Source of the DNA: a bacterium
GTDB lineage: Bacteria > Zixibacteria > MSB-5A5 > WJJR01
Direction: 5' to 3'
Length of the DNA stretch: 61,063 nt
NCBI GenBank assembly: GCA_021813505.1
Contig: JAKAKI010000080.1
Location: 1-61,063, forward strand
The notes beneath the pieces are model-generated. The model had not been told where the DNA came from. It ran no database searches and saw only the letters and a program-made list of their open reading frames with translations. The position numbers and the translations under genes were made by a program. Every line of letters begins with the position of its first letter. The stretch's first letter is position 1. This document shows, piece after piece, positions 18,390 to 26,910 of this stretch.

Positions 18390-19049
18390 TTGCGCATTAC
18401 TCTCCTTGTGATCCTCTGTCTCGGTACGGCGGTCGCCTGCGCCGAAACCCCATCTGATTCGGCGGCCAGGACCGGAAGCGATTCGGGCGGCATCTATCCG
18501 AGCAATGCCCAAATCGTGCGTCGCAACGTCGCGGGCGTGGCGCGGAATATCTTTGACGGCTTCCCGTTTGTGCGGCCGAAACCGATGTGGATCACGCCGG
18601 CCGCCGGCCAGCCGCGCAATTTCTGGCTCGAGGAATCCGCCGGCCGGGAATTGTTCGAGCGTGGCTATATCGTCCAGGAATCACCCGGCGAAGATACCGC
18701 CACGAGTGGCCTCTGGGCGGTTCGGTACCGATTCGATCGGTTCAGCCTCACCCTGCCCCAGTGTGCCCGGCATTCGTTTTTGGGACGAATCTGGGTGCAG
18801 CGCACATTCGAGTTATCGCTCCAATTGCAGGTCTGGGACATGGAATCCGGGCAACTACTCTGGTCCAACTCGGGCGACGGCTCCTGGTCAGACTGGGTCC
18901 CCAAGCGGAACCTCAAGGAGCTATCCGACCCCAGTTCCCCTTTCCTCTCACCAGCCCCCCCGGTGACGACGATGGAAAAGCTCGCGGAGCCTGCCTTGGT
19001 CATGGCCGCCGCCGGTGCGCTCACCATCCTCTTCTTCGTGGTTCGATAA
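18390..19049 (+). CDS. Secreted protein of unknown function with C-terminal hydrophobic helix
   Basis: I do not recognise this family. The 219-residue product has a signal peptide (ITLLVILCLGTAVACA), a soluble middle (FDGFPFVRPKPMWITPA, VWDMESGQLLWSNSG) and a C-terminal hydrophobic helix (LVMAAAGALTILFFVV). The open frame continues upstream through repeat copy 2, which is not expected to be coding, so I start at TTG 18390; the binding site is weak and the start is uncertain. It sits between the transglycosylase and bamD genes, hinting at an envelope role. The VWDMESGQLLW segment resembles periplasmic proteins that scale a lipoprotein-type signal, but this is only an impression. Confidence 0.65.
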   Translation: MRITLLVILCLGTAVACAETPSDSAARTGSDSGGIYPSNAQIVRRNVAGVARNIFDGFPFVRPKPMWITPAAGQPRNFWLEESAGRELFERGYIVQESPGEDTATSGLWAVRYRFDRFSLTLPQCARHSFLGRIWVQRTFELSLQLQVWDMESGQLLWSNSGDGSWSDWVPKRNLKELSDPSSPFLSPAPPVTTMEKLAEPALVMAAAGALTILFFVVR

Positions 19050-19207
19050 CAACCTCGCCTGCCCGACGTCCGCCTAACTTGGGCGATTTCCTGTCTGATC
19101 GGTACAATGAGGACGTCACGGGACCTGAGGTGCTCGCACGGCAATCGTGACGGGCTCGCTGGCTTTGGTCTTGAAGCCCGGCCTGCCGCGCCGTATGTTC
19201 GGCCCAG

Positions 19208-20026
19208 ATGGGTTGCGAAATGATGCATCGGGAATTCACATATGCTCGGCGGTTGGCCGCGGTACTGGCCGCGTTGGTGCTGATTTCCGGCTGCTCCAGC
19301 AGCACGCCGCCGCCCGTCGCCACCGCGCAAGCGGGTTTCGAAGAAGGCAAGAAGCTCTTCGAAAGAGGCAAGTGGGACAAAGCGCGCCTGACCTTTGAGT
19401 CAGTCGTCTTCAATCATCCGGGAAGCTCATTGGTCGACTCTGCGCAATTCCTGCTGGCCATGTGTCAGTACAAACTCAAGGATCCGATCATAGCGGCGTC
19501 GGAATTCCAGAGGGTCAAAACACAGTACCCGACCAGTCCCCTGATCGATCAGGCCGATCTCATGCGTTGCGTGTGCCTCCTCGAAGCCGCGCCGGGAAAT
19601 CCCGGGCTGGACCAGGAGCAGACGAATACCGCCGTCGATGAGCTCAAACAATTCCGCGACAATCATCCGATCTCCAAATTCATCCCGGCGGCGGACTCGC
19701 TTCTCAGTGTGGCTCTGGGCCGTCTGTCGATGAAGGATTATCGCACGGGGGTGCTATATTACAAGATGGGCCGCTATCAGGCTTCACGTGTCTATCTTCA
19801 GGACATGATCGACCAGTTTCCCAAATCACCAATGGTGCCTGAGGCGCTCTTCTACATGGCAGAGGGCCAGTTGGAATCTGATTCATTGAAGGCAGCCCAG
19901 GACTACTACGAGAAACTGATTTACCTGTACCCGGATCATGCGCGATCCGCCAAGGCCCGCAAGCGTATCGCCAAAATCGCGCGCGACCAGGCCCTCACGC
20001 CCGCTGTCGGGCAGACGCCTCAGTAA
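19208..20026 (+). CDS. bamD: Outer-membrane assembly lipoprotein BamD
   Basis: A 272-residue lipoprotein with lipobox LISGC. It is built of tetratricopeptide-like repeats (AGFEEGKKLFERGKWDKARL, FESVVFNHPGSSLVDSAQFL, YYKMGRYQASRVYL, YYEKLIYLYPDHARSAKA). That is the YfiO/BamD layout: a periplasmic scaffold tethered to the outer membrane that works with BamA in folding barrel proteins. ATG 19208 is used; ATG 19220 or 19223 would also keep the signal peptide. nadD begins 3 bases after the stop, so the two are likely co-transcribed. Confidence 0.9.
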   Translation: MGCEMMHREFTYARRLAAVLAALVLISGCSSSTPPPVATAQAGFEEGKKLFERGKWDKARLTFESVVFNHPGSSLVDSAQFLLAMCQYKLKDPIIAASEFQRVKTQYPTSPLIDQADLMRCVCLLEAAPGNPGLDQEQTNTAVDELKQFRDNHPISKFIPAADSLLSVALGRLSMKDYRTGVLYYKMGRYQASRVYLQDMIDQFPKSPMVPEALFYMAEGQLESDSLKAAQDYYEKLIYLYPDHARSAKARKRIAKIARDQALTPAVGQTPQ

Positions 20027-20029
20027 CCC

Positions 20030-20608
20030 ATGGCACGCCGGATCGGCATACTCGGCGGAACGTTCGATCCGGTCCACCACGGACATCTGATTCTGGCGTC
20101 GTGCGCGCGGGAGCAACTGCACACCGATGAGTTCATCCTCATTCCGAATTCGCGCTCACCCTTGAAATCGGCTGAGCCGGTGGCGCCGTTCGCCGACCGT
20201 TTCGAGATGCTGCGGCTGGCCCTCGGAGAATCCCACGTCATTACGCTCAGCGACGCTGAGGGGAGACGCGGTGGTGTCTCGTACATGGCCGATACGTTGA
20301 AGGGCATTCTGGAATCGACGCCGGATGCCCAGTTGCACCTGGTGCTGGGAGCAGACAGTATCAGGGATTTGCCGCGGTGGAAGGATGCGCCGACGATTCT
20401 TCGTCTGGCCCGTCTGGCCGTTGTCTCCCGTGACGGCCGTGTGGATGCCGATCTCCCCGAAGGCACGGCGGTGATTCAAATGCCGCGCATTGACATCTCG
20501 GCATCGCTGATTCGCGAACGGGTCTCCCGCCATTTGTCAATCGATTTCCTTACACCGGCTCCGGTAGTCTCCCACATTCATCGCACCGGTTTGTATCAAT
20601 CCCGCTGA
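20030..20608 (+). CDS. nadD: Nicotinate-nucleotide adenylyltransferase
   Basis: A 192-residue nucleotidyltransferase that makes deamido-NAD from nicotinate mononucleotide and ATP. N-terminal IGILGGTFDPVHHGHL holds the HXGH-type active site; LVLGADSIRDLPRWKD and the C-terminal ISASLIRERVSRHLSIDFL (ISxTxxR-type loop) are characteristic of NadD. It starts three bases after the bamD stop. No unusual features. Confidence 0.95.
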   Translation: MARRIGILGGTFDPVHHGHLILASCAREQLHTDEFILIPNSRSPLKSAEPVAPFADRFEMLRLALGESHVITLSDAEGRRGGVSYMADTLKGILESTPDAQLHLVLGADSIRDLPRWKDAPTILRLARLAVVSRDGRVDADLPEGTAVIQMPRIDISASLIRERVSRHLSIDFLTPAPVVSHIHRTGLYQSR

Positions 20609-20624
20609 ATTTTCGCGCAGGTAC

Positions 20625-20653
20625 TTGTTCGGAGTCGTGAGGTTTGTTATACT
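20625..20653 (+). promoter_or_regulatory. Candidate sigma-70-type promoter for the DUF2064 gene
   Basis: TTGTTC (20625-20630) and TATACT (20648-20653) are separated by exactly 17 bases. Transcription would begin close to 20660, giving a very short leader that starts at the ribosome-binding site. Confidence 0.4.
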
Positions 20654-20672
20654 CGCGTTGGAGAGGTTGTCT

Positions 20673-21431
20673 GTGGCATCCAGGGAAGCGATCATCATTC
20701 AAGTCCGGAATCCTGCTGGCGATGGCGAGCCACTGCCGGTGCTGCGCGTCTTTGACGATGACCAGATGCTGCGACTGAAGCGGGCATTCTTCGAAGACAC
20801 GCTCCGCCAGGTTGCCGAGATTGACGGTGTCGACATCAAGATCTCCATCGCGCCACCATCGCGTGTGATCTGGGCCAAGGAGGCGATCGAACATCTTTCC
20901 GAGCGCTTCACGCGCCGCCGCCGTTTCCGCGAGCTGGCCAAGCGCACGCAGATTTCTCCCCAGCCGGTCATTCCCCTGGAAGAACGCACCGCCAAGAGCC
21001 TGACCGAGTATTTGGATGATGGATACGAACGGGTCGTCCTGGTCGGTGGATATCATCCCACGCTGGATCCCGAACGGCTGCACGACGCGCTGCGCCATCT
21101 GCGCAATCACCCGCTGATTCTCGGGCCCACGATTGAGGGTGGCTGCTACCTGATCGGCCTGCGCTCCGATTGCCGCAAGGCCATCGGCCTGGTGAGTCTT
21201 GGCTCCGACATATCCTACTCCCACTCCACGGCGGCGCTGTCACACGCCGGTTTGGCGTGGCAGGAGATTGATTTGTCATACGACGTCGGCCACCAGGAAG
21301 ATCTTGAGTTCATCGTTCGTGAAATCAACCATTGCCGTTATGTCGGCGATGAAGACACCGCCCTGTGCACCGAGAACGTTCTCGCCGAGTTCATCGATGG
21401 CAGACCAATCGGCGACAGCCTCCGCGACTGA
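20673..21431 (+). CDS. DUF2064/TIGR04282-type glycosyltransferase-fold protein
   Basis: A 252-residue protein with the nucleotide-sugar-transferase-like pattern of the DUF2064 family. EAIIIQVRNP lies near the N-terminus, then AFFEDTL, the motif RVVLVGGYHPTLDPERL and LILGPTIEGGCYLIGL, which parallels the GPxxDGGYxLIGL signature. The N-terminal KxPxPGxVKTRL signature of the family is altered (RNPAGDGEPLPVLR), so activity could differ. Relatives are found beside radical-SAM and arsenosugar enzymes, but no such partner is here. GTG 20673 follows GGAGAGG at good spacing and is preferred over TTG 20625. Confidence 0.7.
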   Translation: MASREAIIIQVRNPAGDGEPLPVLRVFDDDQMLRLKRAFFEDTLRQVAEIDGVDIKISIAPPSRVIWAKEAIEHLSERFTRRRRFRELAKRTQISPQPVIPLEERTAKSLTEYLDDGYERVVLVGGYHPTLDPERLHDALRHLRNHPLILGPTIEGGCYLIGLRSDCRKAIGLVSLGSDISYSHSTAALSHAGLAWQEIDLSYDVGHQEDLEFIVREINHCRYVGDEDTALCTENVLAEFIDGRPIGDSLRD

Positions 21432-21471
21432 TCGCGCCTCATTCCTGATGAGAATCGAGTACGCTGTGCCA

Positions 21472-21591
21472 GAGTGTGGCGCGGTCGCCCTCGCCCGCGT
21501 TCACCGCGAAGCGGTGAACTCTTCACGGCAGTCTGACCCAAAGTCAGCTCGCGCCGCCTTACTCGCGGGCGAGGGCGCCCGCGCCACACTC
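21472..21591. repeat. 120-bp element with 28-bp inverted arms
   Basis: Arms at 21472-21499 and 21564-21591 are inverted copies of each other with one mismatch, beginning GAGTGTGGCGCGG. Between them is a smaller hairpin (TTCACCGC/GCGGTGAA). It lies between the DUF2064 and creatininase-family genes and has no coding capacity. Confidence 0.8.
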
Positions 21592-21630
21592 AGTATGATC
21601 TCGGACTGACAATCCAGACGGAGAGACTCC

Positions 21631-22365
21631 ATGCCAACCAATTGGGAAGACCTGAATTGGATTGAGTTCCAAAAACGCGTCCCGTCGGAGTTCCAGACCG
21701 CCATCATCCCCATCGGCACCGTCGAGGCGCATGGTGTCGCGCCGCTCGGTACCGATAACATCATTCCCATCGATCTGGTCAGCCAGATTGCCGGGGAGTT
21801 GAAGGCCTTGGTCTGCCCGCCGATTCACTATGGCCAGGTACGCGGGTTGGCGGGATACCCAGGTTCCGTTTCAATAGATGAATCAGTCCTGCTGTCGTAC
21901 ACTCAAAACGTCTTTTGCAGCATTGCCGACTGGGGGTTCCGGAATCTGATTGTCATCAATGGCCACGGCGGTAACACCCAGACACTCAAGCAGGCCGCGT
22001 GGCTCGCCCACTCGAAATCGAAGATCAGAATCATGGTGTTGGACTGGTGGACACTGGCATATCCGGTATGCGAAGACGTGTATGGCCAATCCGGTGGCCA
22101 TGCGGGATGCGACGAAACCGGATATGTGATGGCGATCCGTCCCGAGACGATTCATCCCGAGCTCTACAAGAAGGCGATGGTCTTCAGCGCCAGCCCCGCC
22201 GCATCACTTTACCCGTACCCCGGCCCGGTCATTACCTACAAGCCGGGGGAAGGTGCACCCGTATTCGATGCCGCCAAAGCGCGCCAATATCGCGACGGCG
22301 CCATCGCTCGCGTTCTCGACTACTGCCGCTCGGTCCTCTCTCAATGGCAGGAGATGGGGATTTAG
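21631..22365 (+). CDS. Creatininase-family amidohydrolase
   Basis: A 244-residue metal-dependent amidohydrolase of the creatinine amidohydrolase fold. Conserved metal and active-site motifs are visible in order: GTVEAHG, LGTDN, GYPGS, INGHGGN and GGHAGCDETGYVMAI. The family includes creatininase, enzymes of riboflavin/F420 pathways and the mycofactocin peptidase MftE; nothing nearby points to any of these, so the substrate is unknown. ATG start with a GGAGAG site. Confidence 0.85.
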   Translation: MPTNWEDLNWIEFQKRVPSEFQTAIIPIGTVEAHGVAPLGTDNIIPIDLVSQIAGELKALVCPPIHYGQVRGLAGYPGSVSIDESVLLSYTQNVFCSIADWGFRNLIVINGHGGNTQTLKQAAWLAHSKSKIRIMVLDWWTLAYPVCEDVYGQSGGHAGCDETGYVMAIRPETIHPELYKKAMVFSASPAASLYPYPGPVITYKPGEGAPVFDAAKARQYRDGAIARVLDYCRSVLSQWQEMGI

Positions 22366-22446
22366 GTTTCATCAGAAGATTTCCCTTAGGCCATCTCGCG
22401 TTTCTGTGAGAGGTATTGGTGTGGACATTGCTTCTGCGCGGCCACG

Positions 22447-22593
22447 CCCTCACCCCCAACCCCTCTCCCAGAGGGAGAGGGGAGAAGATTTGTCCCTTAG
22501 CATGATGCGCCAAATAGACGGCCACGAAGCGGAAAGGATCTTCGAATGAGTATTGCTCCCCTCTCCCTCTGGGAGAGGGGTGGGGGTGAGGGT
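22447..22593. repeat. Pair of inverted copies of a CTCTCCCTCTGGGAGAGGGG palindrome
   Basis: Copies at 22447-22484 and 22554-22593 face each other with about 70 unique bases between. Each is itself a palindrome flanked by a GGGGGTGAGGG-type tail. A third copy is at 44230-44268. The right copy could end transcription of the minus-strand gene that stops at 22614. Confidence 0.75.
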
Positions 22594-22613
22594 GTTTGGT
22601 TTCAGGAAGACGC

Positions 22614-23894
22614 TTACATCCGGTACCCGAACGTCACGAACACGCGATTGCTCGTGTACTTCTCGAACGACTGCCCGGGGTTGGTGTTGCGCAGTTCATA
22701 TCCGCCGTGGACATAGGCGATGTCCAGCACCATGACCCGGTCGAAGAGGAAGCCTGCACCAAAGGTCAGGTACTTGCGTTGCGACTCGATGTAATGACTG
22801 GCAACCGGCAGCGGGTCGAGATAGTAGCCGGCCCGAAGATTCACACCCTGCGCCGGAAGGAGATACTCGGCACCCAGGTGCCAACTGAGCGCCTCACGAA
22901 GATTGTCGGAAATGTACTGCTCATCGGCCTGGCTGCTGTACGACGGATTGTCATAGGTGATTTCCAACTGCGACCAGTCGGTGTAGCGGAGATCTGCCGT
23001 CACCATCAAGGGACCGGTCTCGCCGGAGAGTCCGGCACCGAACGCAAACGGCCGCGTAATCGAGTACGACGAAAGCGAGTCGAAAATGCCAGGCCACGTT
23101 TCCTCGGCGGCCATGTACGTGGGCGATTCGATTACGACGCCTGCCGTCAGCAAATGCGAAAGCGCATACGATGCTCCTGCTGTACCGGAGACGCCTACGT
23201 AACTGATCTTGATGGCCTCCTCATCGATCGTTGGTGAAGAGGGATCGCTGGTCGCCGATTGCCGCCAGTTGTAGTCATCCCGGCCGGTAATCAGGTGCGC
23301 CGAGAGCCCCGCGGACAGCCGCGGCGAAATGTCCATCGCCGCCCCCGCGGTCCATTTCCATAGGCCGCCGGTCTCTGTCTCTCGCGCGAGACTCGACGCG
23401 TGTGTGAGCGTCGGTGGGTACAGGAAAGCCGCAGAACGGTCAAAGCTGTTCACCCGGTTCAGTCCAAAGCCCGCCACGAGCGATCCCCGGTAGGTCGGGA
23501 TCGGAATCGCGAGCGAAAGTGCATTGATCCTCGTCTTCCGCAAGAACAGTCCGCTGCTGTAGGCTTGATCATCGGTAATGATCCGGGAGTCGTTCGTAAT
23601 CCGCTGATGAGACAGTCCGAATCGCATTTCGATTCTGCGGATGCGCGCCAGATTCGCCGGGTTCGAGATGATTGCCGAACCATCGTTCCCGGTGACGATT
23701 CCTGTGTTCCCCATGCCCATCGCCCGGGCGTCGTCTCCGAAGAAATCGGACTGAATCGTCTCCTGGAAGTACGCTACCCGTGGGACCGTGTCATTGGTCT
23801 GGGCGAATCCCGTCTGCGCGGCGAGCAATGAGGCAAAAACGGCGCAGCCCGTAAGTACACAAATCAGCGCGTTTGATCGGGGGTATTGCGGCAC
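22614..23894 (-). CDS. FadL/OmpP1-like outer-membrane barrel protein
   Basis: A 426-residue protein with a signal peptide (ALICVLTGCAVFASLLAAQ). A FadL/PorV-type N-terminal plug region follows (ARAMGMGNTGIVTGNDGSAI, ISNPANLARI), then repeated beta strands to a terminal FVTFGYRM. Relatives transport hydrophobic compounds or serve as PorV-like partners of type IX secretion. PorV relevance is attractive because a sorting-domain protein is encoded at 3518, but I cannot tell the two apart by eye. The start is GTG at 23894 with a GGAGG site. Confidence 0.8.
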   Translation of the reverse strand: MPQYPRSNALICVLTGCAVFASLLAAQTGFAQTNDTVPRVAYFQETIQSDFFGDDARAMGMGNTGIVTGNDGSAIISNPANLARIRRIEMRFGLSHQRITNDSRIITDDQAYSSGLFLRKTRINALSLAIPIPTYRGSLVAGFGLNRVNSFDRSAAFLYPPTLTHASSLARETETGGLWKWTAGAAMDISPRLSAGLSAHLITGRDDYNWRQSATSDPSSPTIDEEAIKISYVGVSGTAGASYALSHLLTAGVVIESPTYMAAEETWPGIFDSLSSYSITRPFAFGAGLSGETGPLMVTADLRYTDWSQLEITYDNPSYSSQADEQYISDNLREALSWHLGAEYLLPAQGVNLRAGYYLDPLPVASHYIESQRKYLTFGAGFLFDRVMVLDIAYVHGGYELRNTNPGQSFEKYTSNRVFVTFGYRM

Positions 23895-23960
23895 TAGTGT
23901 TACCTCCGGAAATGCACGGGAAAGACTTTCAACCCGAATTGTGCTTGATTGCGCACAGTA

Positions 23961-24695
23961 TCAGCGACGCTTGCTCTTCTTGACCTTCGGCTCGAGAGGA
24001 CGGGCGGCGGTGCTGTCTTTCGACGGCTTTTGGACATTGATCGTTCCCGATCCGAAGGTCGTCGGCGTTTCGGATTTTCCCTTCATTTGAGGTGCCCCAC
24101 CCGCCTCGGTCGGAGTAGCGGTTCCAGATGTATCTCCTGATTTGGACTTGAGTCCCGTGGCGGGGACACTCGGCGGCGTTGTGCCGGTGCCCTGCTGGTA
24201 CCCCGTGCCGCCCCCAGAGGACGATCCGCCGGATTGATAGCCGCTGCCGCCGTAGTTGATCACGGGCGCTCCGCCCACGTACGGCGGGACCATCCCACCG
24301 CGCCGTGGAGCTTTCTGTCCATCCACGACCCCGCCGCCGGAATCCGAATTCCACGCGTCGGACGTTGCGCCGTCACCGGAGTTCTCGTACCAAAGCTTGT
24401 CCCACCACCAGGGGTACGCGTAATAGTGGCCCCAGCGGGGATACTCGAAGTAATAGTCCGGGTACTCCCCGTAGAAGAATCCATACGGGTACGACGCGTA
24501 ATCCTGATGACAATCCAGGCATTGTCCCCTGTAATACTCCTGGTGCGAGCCCGCCTCGGCTTCCTCGCCGTCGGCGGTGATCGGATGCTTGAGGATTGTG
24601 TAGCACCCCACCACCAGGAAACTCATCGCCACCACGATCGGTGCCAACCAGAGGGGGTGGAGTGCACGAAACTTCAAAACTCGCTTTTGATCCAT
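23961..24695 (-). CDS. Gly/Tyr-rich lipoprotein with one CXXCH motif
   Basis: I do not recognise the family. The 244-residue product has a lipobox LVVGC (Cys31), then a single CXXCH (QCLDCH, Cys59/Cys62/His63). A strikingly aromatic run of Tyr, Trp and Phe follows (FFYGEYPDYYFEYPRW), then a low-complexity Gly/Ser/Thr-rich tail ending in basic residues. CXXCH could bind heme c, but there is no other cytochrome fold and it might instead bind metal or be redox-active. The start at 24695 keeps the charged n-region; longer in-frame starts reach 24830. It is 66 bases upstream of the FadL-like gene on the same strand and probably co-transcribed. Confidence 0.7.
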   Translation of the reverse strand: MDQKRVLKFRALHPLWLAPIVVAMSFLVVGCYTILKHPITADGEEAEAGSHQEYYRGQCLDCHQDYASYPYGFFYGEYPDYYFEYPRWGHYYAYPWWWDKLWYENSGDGATSDAWNSDSGGGVVDGQKAPRRGGMVPPYVGGAPVINYGGSGYQSGGSSSGGGTGYQQGTGTTPPSVPATGLKSKSGDTSGTATPTEAGGAPQMKGKSETPTTFGSGTINVQKPSKDSTAARPLEPKVKKSKRR

Positions 24696-25028
24696 CTGTC
24701 TTCTCATTCTGACCCGTTGCGCGAAGGTCTTTCCGGATTCGGTCCGCGCCCAATGTGTTCTACGCCTGACCGATGGGTACCGTTGCCCCGGATTGCTCCG
24801 CGCCCGCCTTAAGTTACGAAATTGCGACAAAATCGCAACTCACTCGCACTGCCGTAGCCTTCACAAGGCTTGCGGATGCGTTTATCAGCAAGATCGACAC
24901 AAAGCGGACAGATCGGGAGAGTGTGGCAAGAGTAAGGCACAGCACGGGTGTACGTTGAGCCCCATGCGGCGCGCACCAAAGACCGGTGCGCCCGCACGCC
25001 TCGAAATTGATTCCACAACTGAGGTTCG
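24696..25028. other. Intergenic region upstream of the CXXCH lipoprotein
   Basis: 333 bases with no supportable gene, RNA or repeat. It may hold the promoter of the lipoprotein/FadL-like pair, but no convincing -35/-10 pair was found. Confidence 0.5.
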
Positions 25029-25847
25029 CTAAAACTTCTCGACGTAAATGATGCGTAATTCCCGGCCGACTGTCTTGGTGCTCCGACGGTTCGCCAGGAG
25101 ATCCTTCAGACTCGCTTCCATCTGCAGTCTTTGGAGCAGGGTCCAGCGCACGCCGGCATTCAGGTAACCGCGCCCGCGACCCAGCGAATTCGGCGAACGG
25201 TTGTCGTTCAGGCCGAAATCATACTCGATGACCGTTCCCAGATTCGTGTTGAACCGCATGTCGGCGCCCACAAAGAAATTGATATCGTCATCGTCGCTAT
25301 CCTCGCGGGAGTAATTGATTCCCCCGTGCAGCGACGATGTAAAACTGGCGCTCTGGTATCCTTTGGACACGACGGCGTAGAACCCCTTGGATTTCGACTC
25401 GTAGCGATGGAGCGAATCGATCCACGGTCCGAACCCCTGCTCTTCGAATCCGATGGCGACGGCGGGAAACGTCATCGACTCGCTCAAGAGTTGGACCCTG
25501 GTGAGAAACTGCATGCGCGGGTTCCAATTCGGATTGGAGGATGAGATCATCTCGGTTCCGCCGTACGATAAGCCGATCTGCCAGTGATTGGTGATCCCAA
25601 CCTGCAGAATGCCCAGCATGCCACCGTGGGAAAACGCGCGCAACTCGGTGTCGAACGAGCCTCGTTCCAGTGTCCCCGCCGTCGGTGCGTCAATCATCCG
25701 GCGCGGCGCCTGCATGCCGTTGCTCCACGGCGCCTGTTCCGAATTCTGCCGGTCCCGGCGAAGCCACTGCGCCCCGGCATCAGTGCTGCTCACCAGCACG
25801 AGCCCGACAATCCATAGCCCAGCAATGGGCCCTATCAAACGCTTCAT
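25029..25847 (-). CDS. Predicted outer-membrane beta-barrel protein, unknown family
   Basis: A 272-residue protein with a signal peptide (GLWIVGLVLVSSTDAGA). Alternating-strand segments follow (GSFDTELRAFSHGGMLGILQ, TNHWQIGLSYGGTE, NTNLGTVIEYDFGLND), typical of small barrels, and a C-terminal aromatic residue (YVEKF) that fits Bam recognition. Specific function unknown. Start ATG 25847 has a strong GAGAGGGGG site; an extended frame to 25910 is unlikely. It lies between pabC and the lipoprotein gene on the same strand, but 158 bases from pabC, so co-transcription is uncertain. Confidence 0.7.
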   Translation of the reverse strand: MKRLIGPIAGLWIVGLVLVSSTDAGAQWLRRDRQNSEQAPWSNGMQAPRRMIDAPTAGTLERGSFDTELRAFSHGGMLGILQVGITNHWQIGLSYGGTEMISSSNPNWNPRMQFLTRVQLLSESMTFPAVAIGFEEQGFGPWIDSLHRYESKSKGFYAVVSKGYQSASFTSSLHGGINYSREDSDDDDINFFVGADMRFNTNLGTVIEYDFGLNDNRSPNSLGRGRGYLNAGVRWTLLQRLQMEASLKDLLANRRSTKTVGRELRIIYVEKF

Positions 25848-26005
25848 GATAACCCCCTCTCGGATACTCCCTGCCACCGGCAAGAATCTCGACAAGGGAT
25901 TTCTTGTCAATACAAATTCTGGGGGGAATTACAGGAACGGCTGCCACTCTACAAGTGCCGCGGGGACGAGGTGTTTCATACCACCGGCAGTACCACTGAG
26001 GCCAA

Positions 26006-26884
26006 TTACCATCTGCCCGAACCATCCAAGTCCGACAAGACGGCCAGTGCGTATCCTCGGAGCAGGCGTCGAAACAAAGACTTCGCCGTGGCGGCCATCG
26101 CAACCTTGCGATCGTTGATCCGCGTCACCGCCCGCAACCCCCGCAGCGACGACGTCAGGAATATCCCGTCCGCGTTCTCAAGTCTCTTTTGTGATAGCGA
26201 GACTGTCTTCACAGAAATGCCGAGTTGACTGGCCAACTCCATGACCACACCCCGAGTGATCCCCGGCAATGCTCCGTCCGTGAGCGGTGGCGTGAGCAAT
26301 CGGCCATCGGCTATCAGGAAGACAGAGGCCGAGGAACCGTCCGCGACCTTGCCCCTGTTGTTCAACAAGACTGCATCGGTACAATCTGCTTCCGAGGCAC
26401 AGATGCTCGAAAACGTGTAGGGGAGATACGCCAGCGTCTTGGCGCCGATTCCGGGAACACCTGCACCGATCCGCCAGGGTGCAATCCATATCCGTGCTTC
26501 AGCGCGGGTCGGTGCTGACAATGGGCGAAGACAGAGGATGCGCCGCCCACGGAACAGCGGGGCCTCACCGCGCGTCCAATAAAGATTCAAAACTCGTTCC
26601 CCACGCCCCGCATGGCTCAGTACTTTCGTCGCCGAGAGACGCCACCACTTGGCTTGGTCCTCGCCGGTGAGCAGAAGTGCTCTGGCCGCCCTGCCCAAAC
26701 GCTCCAGATGGCGATCCAGGAAAATCGGCTTGCCTCCGGAGACGTGAATCGTCTCAAACGCGCCCCAGCCATAGCGGAATCCCCAGTCGTCAATGGAGAT
26801 ACGAGCCTGCCCGCTGGCCACCAGCCGCCCATCGATGGAGACAATGGTCCGTCGCTTGGACTTCGAAATCGCCACTGATGCCAT
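26006..26884 (-). CDS. pabC: Aminodeoxychorismate lyase-like class IV aminotransferase
   Basis: A 292-residue PLP fold-IV enzyme: DDWGFRYGWGAFETIHV near the N-terminus, FLDRHLERLGRAA, the Schiff-base lysine in GAKTLAYLPY, and phosphate-binding GKVADGSSASVF and LPGITRGVVMELA. Sequence alone does not separate 4-amino-4-deoxychorismate lyase from D-amino-acid or branched-chain aminotransferases. Its place 26 bases downstream of pabB supports PabC, which turns aminodeoxychorismate into p-aminobenzoate for folate. Confidence 0.83.
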   Translation of the reverse strand: MASVAISKSKRRTIVSIDGRLVASGQARISIDDWGFRYGWGAFETIHVSGGKPIFLDRHLERLGRAARALLLTGEDQAKWWRLSATKVLSHAGRGERVLNLYWTRGEAPLFRGRRILCLRPLSAPTRAEARIWIAPWRIGAGVPGIGAKTLAYLPYTFSSICASEADCTDAVLLNNRGKVADGSSASVFLIADGRLLTPPLTDGALPGITRGVVMELASQLGISVKTVSLSQKRLENADGIFLTSSLRGLRAVTRINDRKVAMAATAKSLFRRLLRGYALAVLSDLDGSGRW

Positions 26885-26910
26885 GGATTACGCCACCCCT
26901 TTCCCAGTCA

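Noticed and set aside
22596-23237. 213-codon plus-strand open frame
   Set aside because: Antisense to the FadL-like gene.
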